The notes under the pieces were generated by a model, which made no database searches, was not told where the DNA came from, and saw only the letters and a program-made list of their open reading frames with translations. A stretch of 64,000 nt of DNA, from contig JAVVSK010000007.1 of assembly GCA_036654235.1 (NCBI GenBank), forward strand, positions 1 to 64,000, in the 5' to 3' direction. Position 1 is the first letter of the stretch. The number at the start of each line of letters is the position of its first letter. Made by a program: the position numbers and the translations under genes. Shown here piece by piece: positions 52,207-60,564 of this stretch. This DNA comes from JAVVSK01 sp036654235. Its GTDB lineage: Bacteria; Bacillota; Clostridia; Christensenellales; CAG-138.

Positions 52207-53241
52207 TTATCGCCTTTCTAAAATCACCGCGTGCGCGATCGAAGGAATCGTTTCGCCCTGCAATGAACTTGCGGGACTTAAGAGCGCGCCCGTAGCCATA
52301 AAAAGCGCTCTCTTAATATCGCCGACTTCAATTCTTTTAAGTAAATATCCGTTTAATACGCTTGCACTGCATCCGCATCCGCTTCCACCACAATCAATCT
52401 TTTGCTTTTCAAAAAATATGCTTTTTCCGCAGTCCATATGTTTATCGTTCATGTCGAATCCGTTTTCCCTACATAGCTCTAAGAATAATTCGCTTCCGAG
52501 ATACCCGAGATCTCCTGTTATAATAAGGTCATAATCGTCGGGAGAACGAGAAAAATCCTCAAAGTGTGCTTTTAAAGTGTTCGCCGCAGCGGGAGCCATA
52601 GCAGCCCCCATATTTGACGCGTCGTTTATACCGAAGTCAATTACGCGCCCTATCGTACCTCCTGAAAGAACGATGTTTTTATAGCAAGGCTGAGGTTCTT
52701 TAAAGGCTGTTGCAGCGAGTATTGAGCAGCCCGCACCCGTTACCGTTCTTTGCGCTGATGGCGGATTAGAACACCCCAATTCAAGCGGGAAGCGGTATTG
52801 CCTTTCGGCGGTTGAAAAATGACTGCTGGCAACACAAGCGCAAGTTGTTAAAAAACCGCCGTCTATCAGCATACCGCCTATGAGTAGAGACTCAGCCATA
52901 GTAGAACATGCTCCATATAGCCCCAAAAAAGGAATCTCAAGTTCGCGCGCGGCGAAGCTAGCCGATATTATCTGATTTAGAAGATCTCCGCCCAAAAGAC
53001 AATTTATAGTGTTGGATAAAATTCCGCATTTATTTACAGCTGTATTTACGGATTCCTGAAACATACGTCTTTCCGCTTTTTCCCAACTTTCTTCGCCCCA
53101 TGTATCGTCCTTTAAAACTATATCAAAATGCGCACCGAGGGGACCTTTACCTTCCATATCCCCGACTATCGCGGCGGAGGCTATTAGGCGGGGCTTTTCA
53201 TAAAATATAACGCTTTGTTTCCCGCGTTTTTTTAAATTCAT
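52207..53241 (-). CDS. spoVAD: stage V sporulation protein AD
   Basis: A 344 aa thiolase-fold protein that binds dipicolinic acid on the spore inner membrane. Recognised from GPLGAHFDI, YGACSTMAES and GDLGYLGSELF. It lies between spoVAC and spoVAE in the clostridial order. Confidence 0.95.
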   Translation of the reverse strand: MNLKKRGKQSVIFYEKPRLIASAAIVGDMEGKGPLGAHFDIVLKDDTWGEESWEKAERRMFQESVNTAVNKCGILSNTINCLLGGDLLNQIISASFAARELEIPFLGLYGACSTMAESLLIGGMLIDGGFLTTCACVASSHFSTAERQYRFPLELGCSNPPSAQRTVTGAGCSILAATAFKEPQPCYKNIVLSGGTIGRVIDFGINDASNMGAAMAPAAANTLKAHFEDFSRSPDDYDLIITGDLGYLGSELFLELCRENGFDMNDKHMDCGKSIFFEKQKIDCGGSGCGCSASVLNGYLLKRIEVGDIKRALFMATGALLSPASSLQGETIPSIAHAVILERR

Positions 53242-53252
53242 ATTTCTTCTCC

Positions 53253-53708
53253 TTATGAAAATATAAGAGTCAAAAGCCCTATTATTACGGAGCTGGTTAT
53301 TCCGTAAACCAAGACAGGACCGGCGAGGGAAAATAGCTTTGCGCCGACACCCATGACTAGACCTTCACGTTTAAATTCCATAGCGGGGGAAACGATAGAG
53401 TTGGCGAAACCGGTTATAGGGACGACTGAGCCAGCCCCGGCGAACTTTCCGAGCTTATCGTAAATTCCCAGCCCTGTAAATAGGGACGCGAGAAAAACCA
53501 TTACCATAGCGGTAAACGAGGAAAGCGAAGAATCGTCAAGTTCAAATAAAATTTTCCCGAGATCGGAGACTACTTGACCTAAGCAGCAAATCAATCCACC
53601 AACTAAAAACGCCTTTAGACATTGAATGAAAATTCGGCTTTTAGGCATCTTTGCTTTTACCATAGTCTGATATTGAATATGTTCGGGATTACGGTCTTTC
53701 TTTTTCAC
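53253..53708 (-). CDS. spoVAC: stage V sporulation protein AC
   Basis: A 151 aa membrane protein with about four spans and the signature GAGSVVPITGFANSIVSPAMEFKREG, paralogous to SpoVAE. SpoVAC is thought to be the mechanosensitive pore for dipicolinic acid. It overlaps the small upstream gene by 4 bases. Confidence 0.95.
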   Translation of the reverse strand: MKKKDRNPEHIQYQTMVKAKMPKSRIFIQCLKAFLVGGLICCLGQVVSDLGKILFELDDSSLSSFTAMVMVFLASLFTGLGIYDKLGKFAGAGSVVPITGFANSIVSPAMEFKREGLVMGVGAKLFSLAGPVLVYGITSSVIIGLLTLIFS

Positions 53709-53839
53709 CGCTGTTCCTCCCTTATTTTGGTTGGCACCGCATAATCGGTTTTATGATGAATCTCACGTTCTCCGGGTGCGTTTGCACCGGGCTTCCCTGT
53801 TATGTCTACTCTAGGTATCTTAACATTCGTTTTTTCCAT
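53705..53839 (-). CDS. small hydrophilic protein in the spoVA operon
   Basis: A 44 aa protein (begins MEKTNVKIPRVDITGKPGAN) with no membrane segment and no family I recognise. GGAGG 5 bases before the ATG at 53839 is strong support, and its stop overlaps the spoVAC start. The frame is open up to 54004, which would add 55 residues with one membrane segment and overlap the lonB stop (ATGA); that start lacks a good ribosome site. I favour the short form but cannot exclude the 99 aa form. Role unknown; position suggests sporulation. Confidence 0.55.
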   Translation of the reverse strand: MEKTNVKIPRVDITGKPGANAPGEREIHHKTDYAVPTKIREEQR

Positions 53840-54000
53840 AATTACCTCCAAATTTACAAAGCTTGCGCCTAAAAACCGTTTATCCCTTTGATTTATTGCC
53901 GCCATAAAAGTGTAAATCAAAAGTATAACGGAAAATATGAAAAAAAAACGTTTTAGGCGTTCGCCTTTTATATGCCTAGTTTGTGCAAAAAAATTGTTTT

Positions 54001-55674
54001 TCATGTTTCACTCGCCGGGAGCGCTGCGATAACGTTCTCTTTTTCCGCGCTTAAAACGACAGGTTGTTTATTTGTAAGTCCAAAGTTAATCAGTTCTTCG
54101 ACCGTAGAAATCTTTATGAGCTTTATACCGGAGTCAATACGTTCGGAATTTTCAAGCGGGTATATTACAAATTTTGCGCCGCTTTCCGCCGCAGCCTTGA
54201 CTTTTTCGGATAAACCGCCTATTGCGTGAACCGTTCCAAGAAGAGACACTTCGCCGGTCAGTGCAGTTTTGGCGCGTGGAGGTCTTTTTGTTATTGCGCT
54301 CATAAGCGCGAGGCAGAAGGCGGCACCGGCGCTGGGTCCGTCGACGGGTATTCCACCGACAATGTTAAATAAAATATCAAGTGATGCACAGTCGATAGAG
54401 AAGCACCTTTCAATAGCGGCGACGACGTTGGAGACGGAAGCCATAACCGTACTTTGACGTTTTAACTTTCTATTTCCCGCGTCGATCTCCTCTTCGAAAA
54501 TCGCGCCGGATATATTTAGGGTTCCGGACGCGCCACGCTTTTTAGAGACAGTGCATTCGATTTCAAAAACGGAGCCTTCGGAGGCGGAAACGCCAAGTCC
54601 GAAAGATACGCCTACCTTCTCGGTTTCTGTCATTGCATATTTATATTTTTTTACAAATCTGCATGTTCTTGCGACCCAATCAATATCGCGCTCTTCAATT
54701 ATCATGCGCTTTTCGAGGGCGGCAACTTCGCTAGAAAGTTCGATTATATTTACGGCATCGCGACCCGAACGGGAATACATAGCCGTATCGGCGAGAGCTT
54801 TTCTCGTTATGCCGCCGCCGAGACCGGAGACTGCGTTTTTAGCGATTTTTTCGAGACTTTCATTATTGAGCGGAGAAAAAAACAGCTCGACGCAGCGCGA
54901 CCTTAGCGCTGCCGGTATTTCCTCGGGAGAACGGGTAGTTGCTCCGATAAGTCGAAAATCGGCGGGCATTCCGTTTTGAAAAATATCATGTATATAACTG
55001 GGTATACTGCTGTTATCCTTACTGTAATAGGAACTTTCAAAAAACACTCGTCTGTCCTCAAGAACCTTTAAAAGCTTATTCATCTGCATAGGATGAAGCT
55101 CCCCTATTTCGTCTAAAAATAAAACTCCGCAGTGCGCCCGGCTTACCGCGCCCGGTTTCGGCTGAGGTATTCCCATTTGTCCAAGCGCCCCTGCGCCCTG
55201 ATATATTGGATCATGAACCGAACCCAATAGCGGATCAGCAATCGATCTTTCGTCGAACCGAACGCAAGTCGCATCGATTTCTATGAATGCGCTATTTTCA
55301 TTAAAAGGAGATCCTGGAGACTTTTTAGCTTCTTCGAGAACTAGACGTGCAGCGCATGTTTTTCCTACACCGGGAGGACCGTATATCAAAATATGTTGTG
55401 GATTTTTTCCGCAAAGCGTCGCGCGGAGTGCCATTATTCCGTCGTCTTGTCCAATAATATCTCTCATATTTTTTGGACGAACGTGTTCGCTGAGAGGTTC
55501 ACTAAGAGAGGTCTCCCGCATTTTAGCAAGATCCTTTATTTCTCTTCTGTCGTCTCTGCCGTTTATTATTGGCTTTGACGAACAATCACATTTTTTATTT
55601 TTTTTGATTGCGACGCAGGCTATTATTCCCGCTATTAGTACAACTTCTATTATTAGCCATTCCCAAAAATTCAT
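54001..55674 (-). CDS. lonB: sporulation-type ATP-dependent protease LonB
   Basis: A 557 aa Lon-family protease with an N-terminal membrane anchor (about 5-23) in place of the LonA substrate domain. AAA+ ATPase: Walker A YGPPGVGKT, Walker B GVLFLDEIGEL, sensor GATTRSPEEIP. The C-terminal protease has the catalytic serine in VDGPSAGAAFCLA and lysine in GGLSEKVKAA. LonB is forespore-expressed in Bacillus, and its position ahead of spoVA agrees with that. It overlaps the longer form of the next gene by 4 bases. Confidence 0.92.
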   Translation of the reverse strand: MNFWEWLIIEVVLIAGIIACVAIKKNKKCDCSSKPIINGRDDRREIKDLAKMRETSLSEPLSEHVRPKNMRDIIGQDDGIMALRATLCGKNPQHILIYGPPGVGKTCAARLVLEEAKKSPGSPFNENSAFIEIDATCVRFDERSIADPLLGSVHDPIYQGAGALGQMGIPQPKPGAVSRAHCGVLFLDEIGELHPMQMNKLLKVLEDRRVFFESSYYSKDNSSIPSYIHDIFQNGMPADFRLIGATTRSPEEIPAALRSRCVELFFSPLNNESLEKIAKNAVSGLGGGITRKALADTAMYSRSGRDAVNIIELSSEVAALEKRMIIEERDIDWVARTCRFVKKYKYAMTETEKVGVSFGLGVSASEGSVFEIECTVSKKRGASGTLNISGAIFEEEIDAGNRKLKRQSTVMASVSNVVAAIERCFSIDCASLDILFNIVGGIPVDGPSAGAAFCLALMSAITKRPPRAKTALTGEVSLLGTVHAIGGLSEKVKAAAESGAKFVIYPLENSERIDSGIKLIKISTVEELINFGLTNKQPVVLSAEKENVIAALPASET

Positions 55675-55736
55675 TTAAACCTCCGCTAATGATTAAAACC
55701 CTAGAACCGTTAAATGCTAAATCATTACAATGTCTT

Positions 55737-55743
55737 TAGTATG
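55737..55743 (-). promoter_or_regulatory. candidate forespore (SigF/SigG) -10 box upstream of lonB
   Basis: On the minus strand CATACTA matches the SigG -10 consensus, 63 bases before the lonB ATG. A convincing -35 box is not visible at the usual distance, so this is tentative. Confidence 0.35.
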
Positions 55744-55871
55744 GTCATATTTCATTGCTTTAAGCGGTTAATTATTGGTAAGTGCGGCTAATATTTCTTA
55801 TATCTGATTTAATTTATGGAATAAAGAATCTTTGCTTTTTTTGTGCAGATTTATATGAATGAAATTCGTTT

Positions 55872-56312
55872 TTATATTTCTCTATATAACAAGACCGATG
55901 AAAAAATTTCCTGAAAATGATTTTTTAAATAAAAATCATGAGACGGAAAATCTTTCACTGTTCCTAAAAGCAGCGAACCTGCGCCCATTGCTTTAGCTTT
56001 TTCTGAAATTAAATTTATAAAAACACTACCTAAACCATTTCTCTGTTTTATTGGTGATATACAAAAATTTTCAATTCTCATATAATCTTTATCTGTGCAT
56101 GGTATCAAAATGCAAAGTGCAATTCCGACAATTTCGTCAGAATCTAAAAGCACATAACAGGATTTAGGCTGGAACGATATGAATTTCGAAATATATTTTT
56201 GCATTTCAAACAAATCGTGGCATTCGTTCCAAGGCTCCTCGCGGTAAGCTTCAACGCATATTTGAGCATATTTTAAAATATACTCGTTTGTCATTTCTTC
56301 AATCTTTATCAT
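55872..56312 (-). CDS. GNAT-family N-acetyltransferase
   Basis: A 146 aa acetyltransferase with the GNAT core: MRIENFCISPIKQRNGLGSVFI holds the acetyl-CoA motif A (Q/R-x-x-G-x-G/A). LLDSDEIVGIALCI is the preceding strand pair. Substrate not predictable. AAGGAGAG precedes the ATG. It lies downstream of the hydrogenase operon terminator and is a separate unit. Confidence 0.85.
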   Translation of the reverse strand: MIKIEEMTNEYILKYAQICVEAYREEPWNECHDLFEMQKYISKFISFQPKSCYVLLDSDEIVGIALCILIPCTDKDYMRIENFCISPIKQRNGLGSVFINLISEKAKAMGAGSLLLGTVKDFPSHDFYLKNHFQEIFSSVLLYREI

Positions 56313-56402
56313 TTGTCGCTCTCCTTTAAAATATAAATAAGCTTATCATAAATTCAGAGGTAACTCAAAGCAAATAAGCGCGCGATAAGGTATATCTTAA
56401 TA

Positions 56403-56444
56403 AAATAAAAAAAGCGGTAATCACAATATTACTGTGATTACCGC
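56403..56444 (-). terminator. terminator of the NuoEF-type hydrogenase operon
   Basis: A perfect 12 bp stem (56414-56425 with 56433-56444, 7-base loop); on the minus strand TTTTTTTATTTTA follows. It shows that the operon ends at the NuoF-like gene. Confidence 0.9.
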
Positions 56445-56465
56445 CGGAACTATTAAAACGAAGGA

Positions 56466-58262
56466 TTATCTTTTGGAGATAGCACCGAACTTACATTTAT
56501 CCATGCAAGCGCCGCACTTTATGCATTTAGAGTTATCAATGACGAACGGATTCCTGACGACACCGGAGATAGCATTAGACGGACAATTCCTCGCGCAAAG
56601 GGAACATCCTTTGCACTTTTCCGGATCAATAACGTATGAAAGCAAAGACTTACATACGCCGGCGGGACAACGTTTTTCATTGATATGCGCCTCATACTCG
56701 TCTCTAAAATATCTGATAGTTGAGAGAACGGGGTTAGGAGCGGTTTGACCAAGACCACAAAGAGCCGATGCTTTTATGTTTTTAGCGAGAGCTTCAAGCT
56801 TTTCGATATCGCCCGGTTCGCCTTTGCCGTCGGTTATCTTAGTCAGCATTTCGAGCATACGCCGAGTTCCAATTCTGCACGGGGGGCATTTTCCGCAACT
56901 TTCGTCGACCGTAAATTCGAGGAAAAACTTAGCAATGTTTACCATGCAATTGTCCTCGTCCATAACTATCATTCCACCGGAACCCATCATTGAACCTATA
57001 GAAATAAGATTATCATAATCTATTGGTATATCAAGGTGCGAAGCGGGGATACATCCACCGGAAGGACCGCCGGTTTGAGCCGCTTTAAACTTTTTACCGC
57101 CCGGAATTCCGCCGCCAATGTCATATACGATTTCACGGAGCGTCGTACCCATAGGTACTTCAACGAGTCCGGTGTTGTTTATTTTTCCACCGAGAGCGAA
57201 AACTTTCGTACCCTTGCTCTTCTCGGTACCCATTGAAGAAAACCAATCCGCGCCGTTCAATATGATCTGACAAACATTGGCGTATGTTTCAACGTTGTTA
57301 AGGAGAGTCGGCTTTCCGAAAAGTCCTTTTACAGCGGGGAACGGAGGACGCGGACGGGGTTCGCCGCGACTACCCTCGATAGATGCAAGGAGAGCGGTTT
57401 CTTCACCGCAAACAAATGCGCCCGAACCGAGGCGAAGATCAACGTCAAAGTTGAATCCGGCTCCGAATATATCTTTACCGAGAAGACCCATAGCGCGCGC
57501 CTGTGCAATAGCTATGCGCAGACGTTTAACGGCGATAGGATATTCAGCGCGGATATAAATATAACCCTGAGATGCACCAATCGCGTATCCCGCAATTGCC
57601 ATTGCTTCGAGAACGGCATGTGGATCGCCTTCGAGAACGGATCTATCCATGAATGCGCCGGGGTCGCCCTCGTCTGCGTTACAACAGACATATTTTATAT
57701 CGCTTTCGGGACGCTTAGCAAGATCCCACTTTAGCCCTGTTGGGAATCCTCCGCCGCCTCTGCCACGAAGACCGGATTTCTTGATGGTGTCGACGACTTC
57801 GTCACGCGAAAGCTCGGTTAAACATTTTGCGAGAGCTCTATAACCGTCAAAGGCGATATATTCTTCGATGTTTTCCGGGTCGATTACGCCGCAATTGCGA
57901 AGAGCAATACGCTTTTGCTTTTTATAAAAATCAACTTCGTTTAGCGAACGAATGGTATTTTCCTCTGTTATGCTGTGAGAATACAGAAGTTCAGGAATTA
58001 TTCTACCCTTTAACAAATGCTCGCTGACAATGCGTGGAACATCTGTAGCCTTTATATGACTGTAGAACGCGCCTTCCGGATAAATTATGACCACGGGGCC
58101 ATTTTCACAAAGGCCGAAACATCCGGTTGGAACGACCTTAACTTCTTTCTCAAGCCCGGCATTTTTGATCTCTTCCTCAAAAACTTCAACAAGCTTGTGA
58201 GCGCCGGACGATGAACATCCGGTGCCGGTGCAAATGAGAACTTGAGAGCGATAGAAATTCAT
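56466..58262 (-). CDS. hydB: NuoF/HydB-like NADH-binding subunit of an electron-bifurcating hydrogenase
   Basis: A 598 aa flavoprotein. Order: thioredoxin-like [2Fe-2S] domain (1-90; CTGTGCSSSGA and CFGLCENGP), FMN/NADH domain (GLRGRGGGGFPTGLKW; ADEGDPGAFMDR; GSGAFVCGEETALLASIEG), SLBB-like part, [4Fe-4S] site ESCGKCPPCRIGTRR, and two C-terminal [4Fe-4S] motifs (CKGCSLCARNCP, CIKCGACMDKC). This is the HydB/HndC layout: NADH oxidation or NAD(P)+ reduction coupled to a hydrogenase and ferredoxin. It is last in the operon, followed directly by a terminator, so the catalytic HydA/HndD is not encoded next to it. Confidence 0.93.
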   Translation of the reverse strand: MNFYRSQVLICTGTGCSSSGAHKLVEVFEEEIKNAGLEKEVKVVPTGCFGLCENGPVVIIYPEGAFYSHIKATDVPRIVSEHLLKGRIIPELLYSHSITEENTIRSLNEVDFYKKQKRIALRNCGVIDPENIEEYIAFDGYRALAKCLTELSRDEVVDTIKKSGLRGRGGGGFPTGLKWDLAKRPESDIKYVCCNADEGDPGAFMDRSVLEGDPHAVLEAMAIAGYAIGASQGYIYIRAEYPIAVKRLRIAIAQARAMGLLGKDIFGAGFNFDVDLRLGSGAFVCGEETALLASIEGSRGEPRPRPPFPAVKGLFGKPTLLNNVETYANVCQIILNGADWFSSMGTEKSKGTKVFALGGKINNTGLVEVPMGTTLREIVYDIGGGIPGGKKFKAAQTGGPSGGCIPASHLDIPIDYDNLISIGSMMGSGGMIVMDEDNCMVNIAKFFLEFTVDESCGKCPPCRIGTRRMLEMLTKITDGKGEPGDIEKLEALAKNIKASALCGLGQTAPNPVLSTIRYFRDEYEAHINEKRCPAGVCKSLLSYVIDPEKCKGCSLCARNCPSNAISGVVRNPFVIDNSKCIKCGACMDKCKFGAISKR

Positions 58263-58279
58263 CTCATTACCTCCAACGG

Positions 58280-58657
58280 TTATTTATTATTCGATTCGTA
58301 ATACCCGATAGTGTACTCTGTTACTACGTTGTTGTTTACAATGTGTTCCGTTATTATTCTCCCTACCATATCGGGAGTAACTTTAACATAGGTTACCTTT
58401 TCTTCGCCGGGCTTGTAAACCTCAACGATGGGCTCTAAACGGCAAACGCCGATGCAGCCCGTTTGCGCGACTACAACGTTTTGTAAGCCGCGGCTTGTTA
58501 CTTCGTCCATAAATGCAACAAGAACGGGACGCGCGCCCGCCGCTATGCCGCAGGTCGCCATGCCGACGACAATTCGCGTACCGTCGTTTTCTTTACGAAA
58601 ACCAATGGTATCGAGAGTCTTTTTGCGGATAGCTTCAAGCTCTGCCAATGTTTTCAT
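58280..58657 (-). CDS. hndB: thioredoxin-like [2Fe-2S] ferredoxin (HndB-like)
   Basis: A 125 aa protein with the thioredoxin-like ferredoxin fold: VGMATCGIAAGARPVL supplies one cysteine and QTGCIGVCRLEPIV two more. Only three conserved cysteines are obvious, a spacing seen in HndB-type proteins. GGAGG 9 bases before the ATG. It lies between the GHKL ATPase and the NuoF-like gene, the usual order. Confidence 0.88.
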   Translation of the reverse strand: MKTLAELEAIRKKTLDTIGFRKENDGTRIVVGMATCGIAAGARPVLVAFMDEVTSRGLQNVVVAQTGCIGVCRLEPIVEVYKPGEEKVTYVKVTPDMVGRIITEHIVNNNVVTEYTIGYYESNNK

Positions 58658-59214
58658 ATTATCATACCTCCGTTAATTTCAGTAATTCCTTCATTCAAAC
58701 TATCCCCGATAAACGCCATAACATCGGGAACACTAAAAGGGATATCGCCCAAGACGCGCCGAACTTCCTTAGTGTCAAATTTAAATTCCGCTTCATCAAG
58801 TTTATAGACAAATAAAAAGTCAACATCCTGATTGCAGACAATAAGAATTTTCATAGTATCGGCAATATCGCCGAGCGGTGGACGGTCAATGTGCGAAAGC
58901 GTATAAGTAGCGGCAATAAATGTACCTTTTCCGAGAGCCGATTCGAGAGAAAAACTCCCGTCGGTCATTTCTGCCCCCGCTTTAAAAAACGGAATCCCGA
59001 GACCGACTTTCCTCGTAGTTCGACTAGTCGAAAAAGGGCTTATTACGTGCGCCGCCGTATCTTCGTCCATACCCTTCCCGTCATCTCGGACAGAAACCGT
59101 CAAATTGTCGGCATCCGTTTCAATTTCAATGCAAATTTCGACATTTTTAGCATTTGCGGATATCGAATTCTCTACTATATCAAGAATATGCAGTGAAATA
59201 TCTTTCATCATCAT
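58654..59214 (-). CDS. GHKL ATPase (anti-sigma/histidine-kinase-like) of the hydrogenase operon
   Basis: A 186 aa protein with a Bergerat ATP fold: ENSISANAKNV (N box), VRDDGKGMD (G1), GLGIPFFK (G2) and GKGTFIAATY. There is no sensor or phospho-acceptor histidine domain. A C-terminal part of about 65 residues is of unknown fold. Such a protein is common between NuoE- and NuoF-like genes of clostridial hydrogenase operons; its task there is not known. It overlaps the HndB-like gene by 4 bases. Confidence 0.85.
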   Translation of the reverse strand: MMMKDISLHILDIVENSISANAKNVEICIEIETDADNLTVSVRDDGKGMDEDTAAHVISPFSTSRTTRKVGLGIPFFKAGAEMTDGSFSLESALGKGTFIAATYTLSHIDRPPLGDIADTMKILIVCNQDVDFLFVYKLDEAEFKFDTKEVRRVLGDIPFSVPDVMAFIGDSLNEGITEINGGMII

Positions 59215-59221
59215 AAAGGAA

Positions 59222-59710
59222 TTAACCTCTTTGACGATGGTTCTCTATAATGTCTTTGACGTTTTCCGGCGTAAGCCTACCATATACTTCGTCGCCAACC
59301 ATCATGGCGGGAGCAAGACCGCAGCATCCTATGCAGCGCGTTGCAACAAGCGAAAACATCCCATCTTCGGTCGTTTCGCCGTTTTGTATTCCCAGCTCTT
59401 TAACCAACTCGTCATAAACAAGCTGTGCGCCACGAACGTAGCAAGCAGTACCTAAGCACATTCCAACGGCATATTTTCCGCGAGGTTGCAATGTAAATAA
59501 TGAATAAAAGGTTGCTATTCCGTAAATGGTGGAAACCGGGGTTTCTGTCTTCTCAGAAATATACTGCTGAACTTCCTCATCGAGGCAGCCGATAATCTCT
59601 TGCGCTCTTTGCATTATGGGGAGCAAACCGCCCTGCTCATTTTTCCATTGCGCAATGACGGAATCAAGCTCTTTATAAAGCTCTTTTCTGGCTTCGGTGA
59701 CGTTCACCAT
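59222..59710 (-). CDS. hydC: NuoE/HydC-like [2Fe-2S] subunit
   Basis: A 162 aa protein with an N-terminal helical part and a thioredoxin-like [2Fe-2S] domain; ligands in CLGTACYVRGA (two cysteines) and CIGCCGLAP (cysteines near 121-125). It is the small diaphorase subunit that passes electrons between NuoF-type flavin and the hydrogenase. AGGAGG before the ATG. First gene of the operon, behind the Rex-like site. Confidence 0.93.
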   Translation of the reverse strand: MVNVTEARKELYKELDSVIAQWKNEQGGLLPIMQRAQEIIGCLDEEVQQYISEKTETPVSTIYGIATFYSLFTLQPRGKYAVGMCLGTACYVRGAQLVYDELVKELGIQNGETTEDGMFSLVATRCIGCCGLAPAMMVGDEVYGRLTPENVKDIIENHRQRG

Positions 59711-59771
59711 AATTGCCCTACCTCCTAAAAATCAGGTCACTTTGCGCGATTTATGCAAAATGACGTTATTT

Positions 59772-59787
59772 TGTGTTTAAATACACA
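59772..59787. promoter_or_regulatory. Rex-like operator at the hydrogenase operon start site
   Basis: TGTGT (59772-59776) and ACACA (59783-59787) flank six A/T bases; the core with flanks reads TTGTGTTTAAATACACAC. This resembles the TTGTGA-N6-TCACAA-type Rex site but is not an exact match. It directly follows the predicted -10 box and would cover the start of transcription near 59789. Confidence 0.5.
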
Positions 59788-59795
59788 CATGCTTG

Positions 59796-59801
59796 ATTGT
59801 A
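59796..59801 (-). promoter_or_regulatory. -10 box of the hydrogenase operon
   Basis: On the minus strand TACAAT (59801-59796). The sequence 17 bases upstream (TTTATT) is a poor -35 box, which may suit a promoter needing an activator or relief from a repressor. Confidence 0.45.
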
Positions 59802-60035
59802 GCACAAGAAGAGATAAAAATAAAGCCATTTTACAGCTCAAAGTGAATATATTTGTAGTATATGAAAGGAAAATTTATGCATTTTTTATTTTTGTCAATC
59901 TAAAAAATAAAAAGCCAACTCCGTTTTATGTTTAATGCACCTATTTATACCGGATGCATTTTTTGAATTCTAAGAAAATGTTTAGAAAAAATACGTTTTT
60001 TCTCAAAAAAACACTTTTAAATTAATAAAAAGTGG

Positions 60036-60064
60036 TTGCTAAGAACAGTGAAATGGGTTATAAT
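60036..60064 (+). promoter_or_regulatory. mraZ operon promoter with possible MraZ boxes
   Basis: TTGCTA (60036-60041) and TATAAT (60059-60064), 17-base spacer. TGGG (60054-60057) and TGGT (60064-60067) lie 10 bases apart across the -10 box, similar to the short direct repeats bound by MraZ. Promoter is good; the MraZ boxes are tentative. Confidence 0.6.
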
Positions 60065-60117
60065 GGTGCAAGGATGCTTGAAGTAGATATATTTGATTCG
60101 AAAGGAGGAATGCCAAC

Positions 60118-60564
60118 GTGCTTATGGGGTCTTTTTCACACACGGTAGACGGTAAGGGTCGCGTATTTATACCCTCAAAATGGCGCGACGAACTGGGCGC
60201 AACGGTTGTTATAACCGGGGATTTCCTTCTTGAGGAAAATTTCGGGTGCTTGATAGGTATGTCGGTAATAGAGTGGCAAAAACAGGTTGAAAAGATGGCA
60301 AACGTGCCGAGAACCGATAGAGCCGCATATGCCGAGATTAGAAAAACTATAGCGAGCGCCTCTGAATGCGAAGTGGATAAGCAGGGGCGAATTCTCTTAC
60401 CGACTACGCTTCGCGCGTTTTTTAAGATTTCTGATATGGCTACTTTAAACGGAGTTATAGATAGGTTTGAAATTTGGCCGCCGAATTGCTGGGAAGAATA
60501 TAAACAGGCACCTATTTCCGACGTTAATGAAACTATGGAAGCTTTGGGTAGGTACGGACTTTGA
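60118..60564 (+). CDS. mraZ: transcriptional regulator MraZ
   Basis: A 148 aa protein of two AbrB-like halves, each with the MraZ motif: KGRVFIPSKWRDEL (about 14-27) and DKQGRILLPTTLRAF (about 87-101). It represses its own division/cell-wall operon in bacteria studied. The start is a GTG at 60118, with AGGAGG 9 bases upstream; an ATG two codons later is too far from that site. First gene of the dcw cluster. Confidence 0.95.
   Translation: MLMGSFSHTVDGKGRVFIPSKWRDELGATVVITGDFLLEENFGCLIGMSVIEWQKQVEKMANVPRTDRAAYAEIRKTIASASECEVDKQGRILLPTTLRAFFKISDMATLNGVIDRFEIWPPNCWEEYKQAPISDVNETMEALGRYGL

Larger units (their letters stand above)
59711..60117. other. intergenic region between the divergent hydrogenase and mraZ operons
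   Basis: About 400 bases holding two divergent promoters and the Rex-like operator. The A+T-rich middle (about 59810-60025) shows nothing else I can support. Confidence 0.6.

Noticed and set aside
53955..53966. AGGCGTTCGCCT near the lonB 3' end as a terminator
   Set aside because: Short self-complementary 12-mer with a minimal loop; the T run on the minus strand is not adjacent to the stem, so I did not list it.
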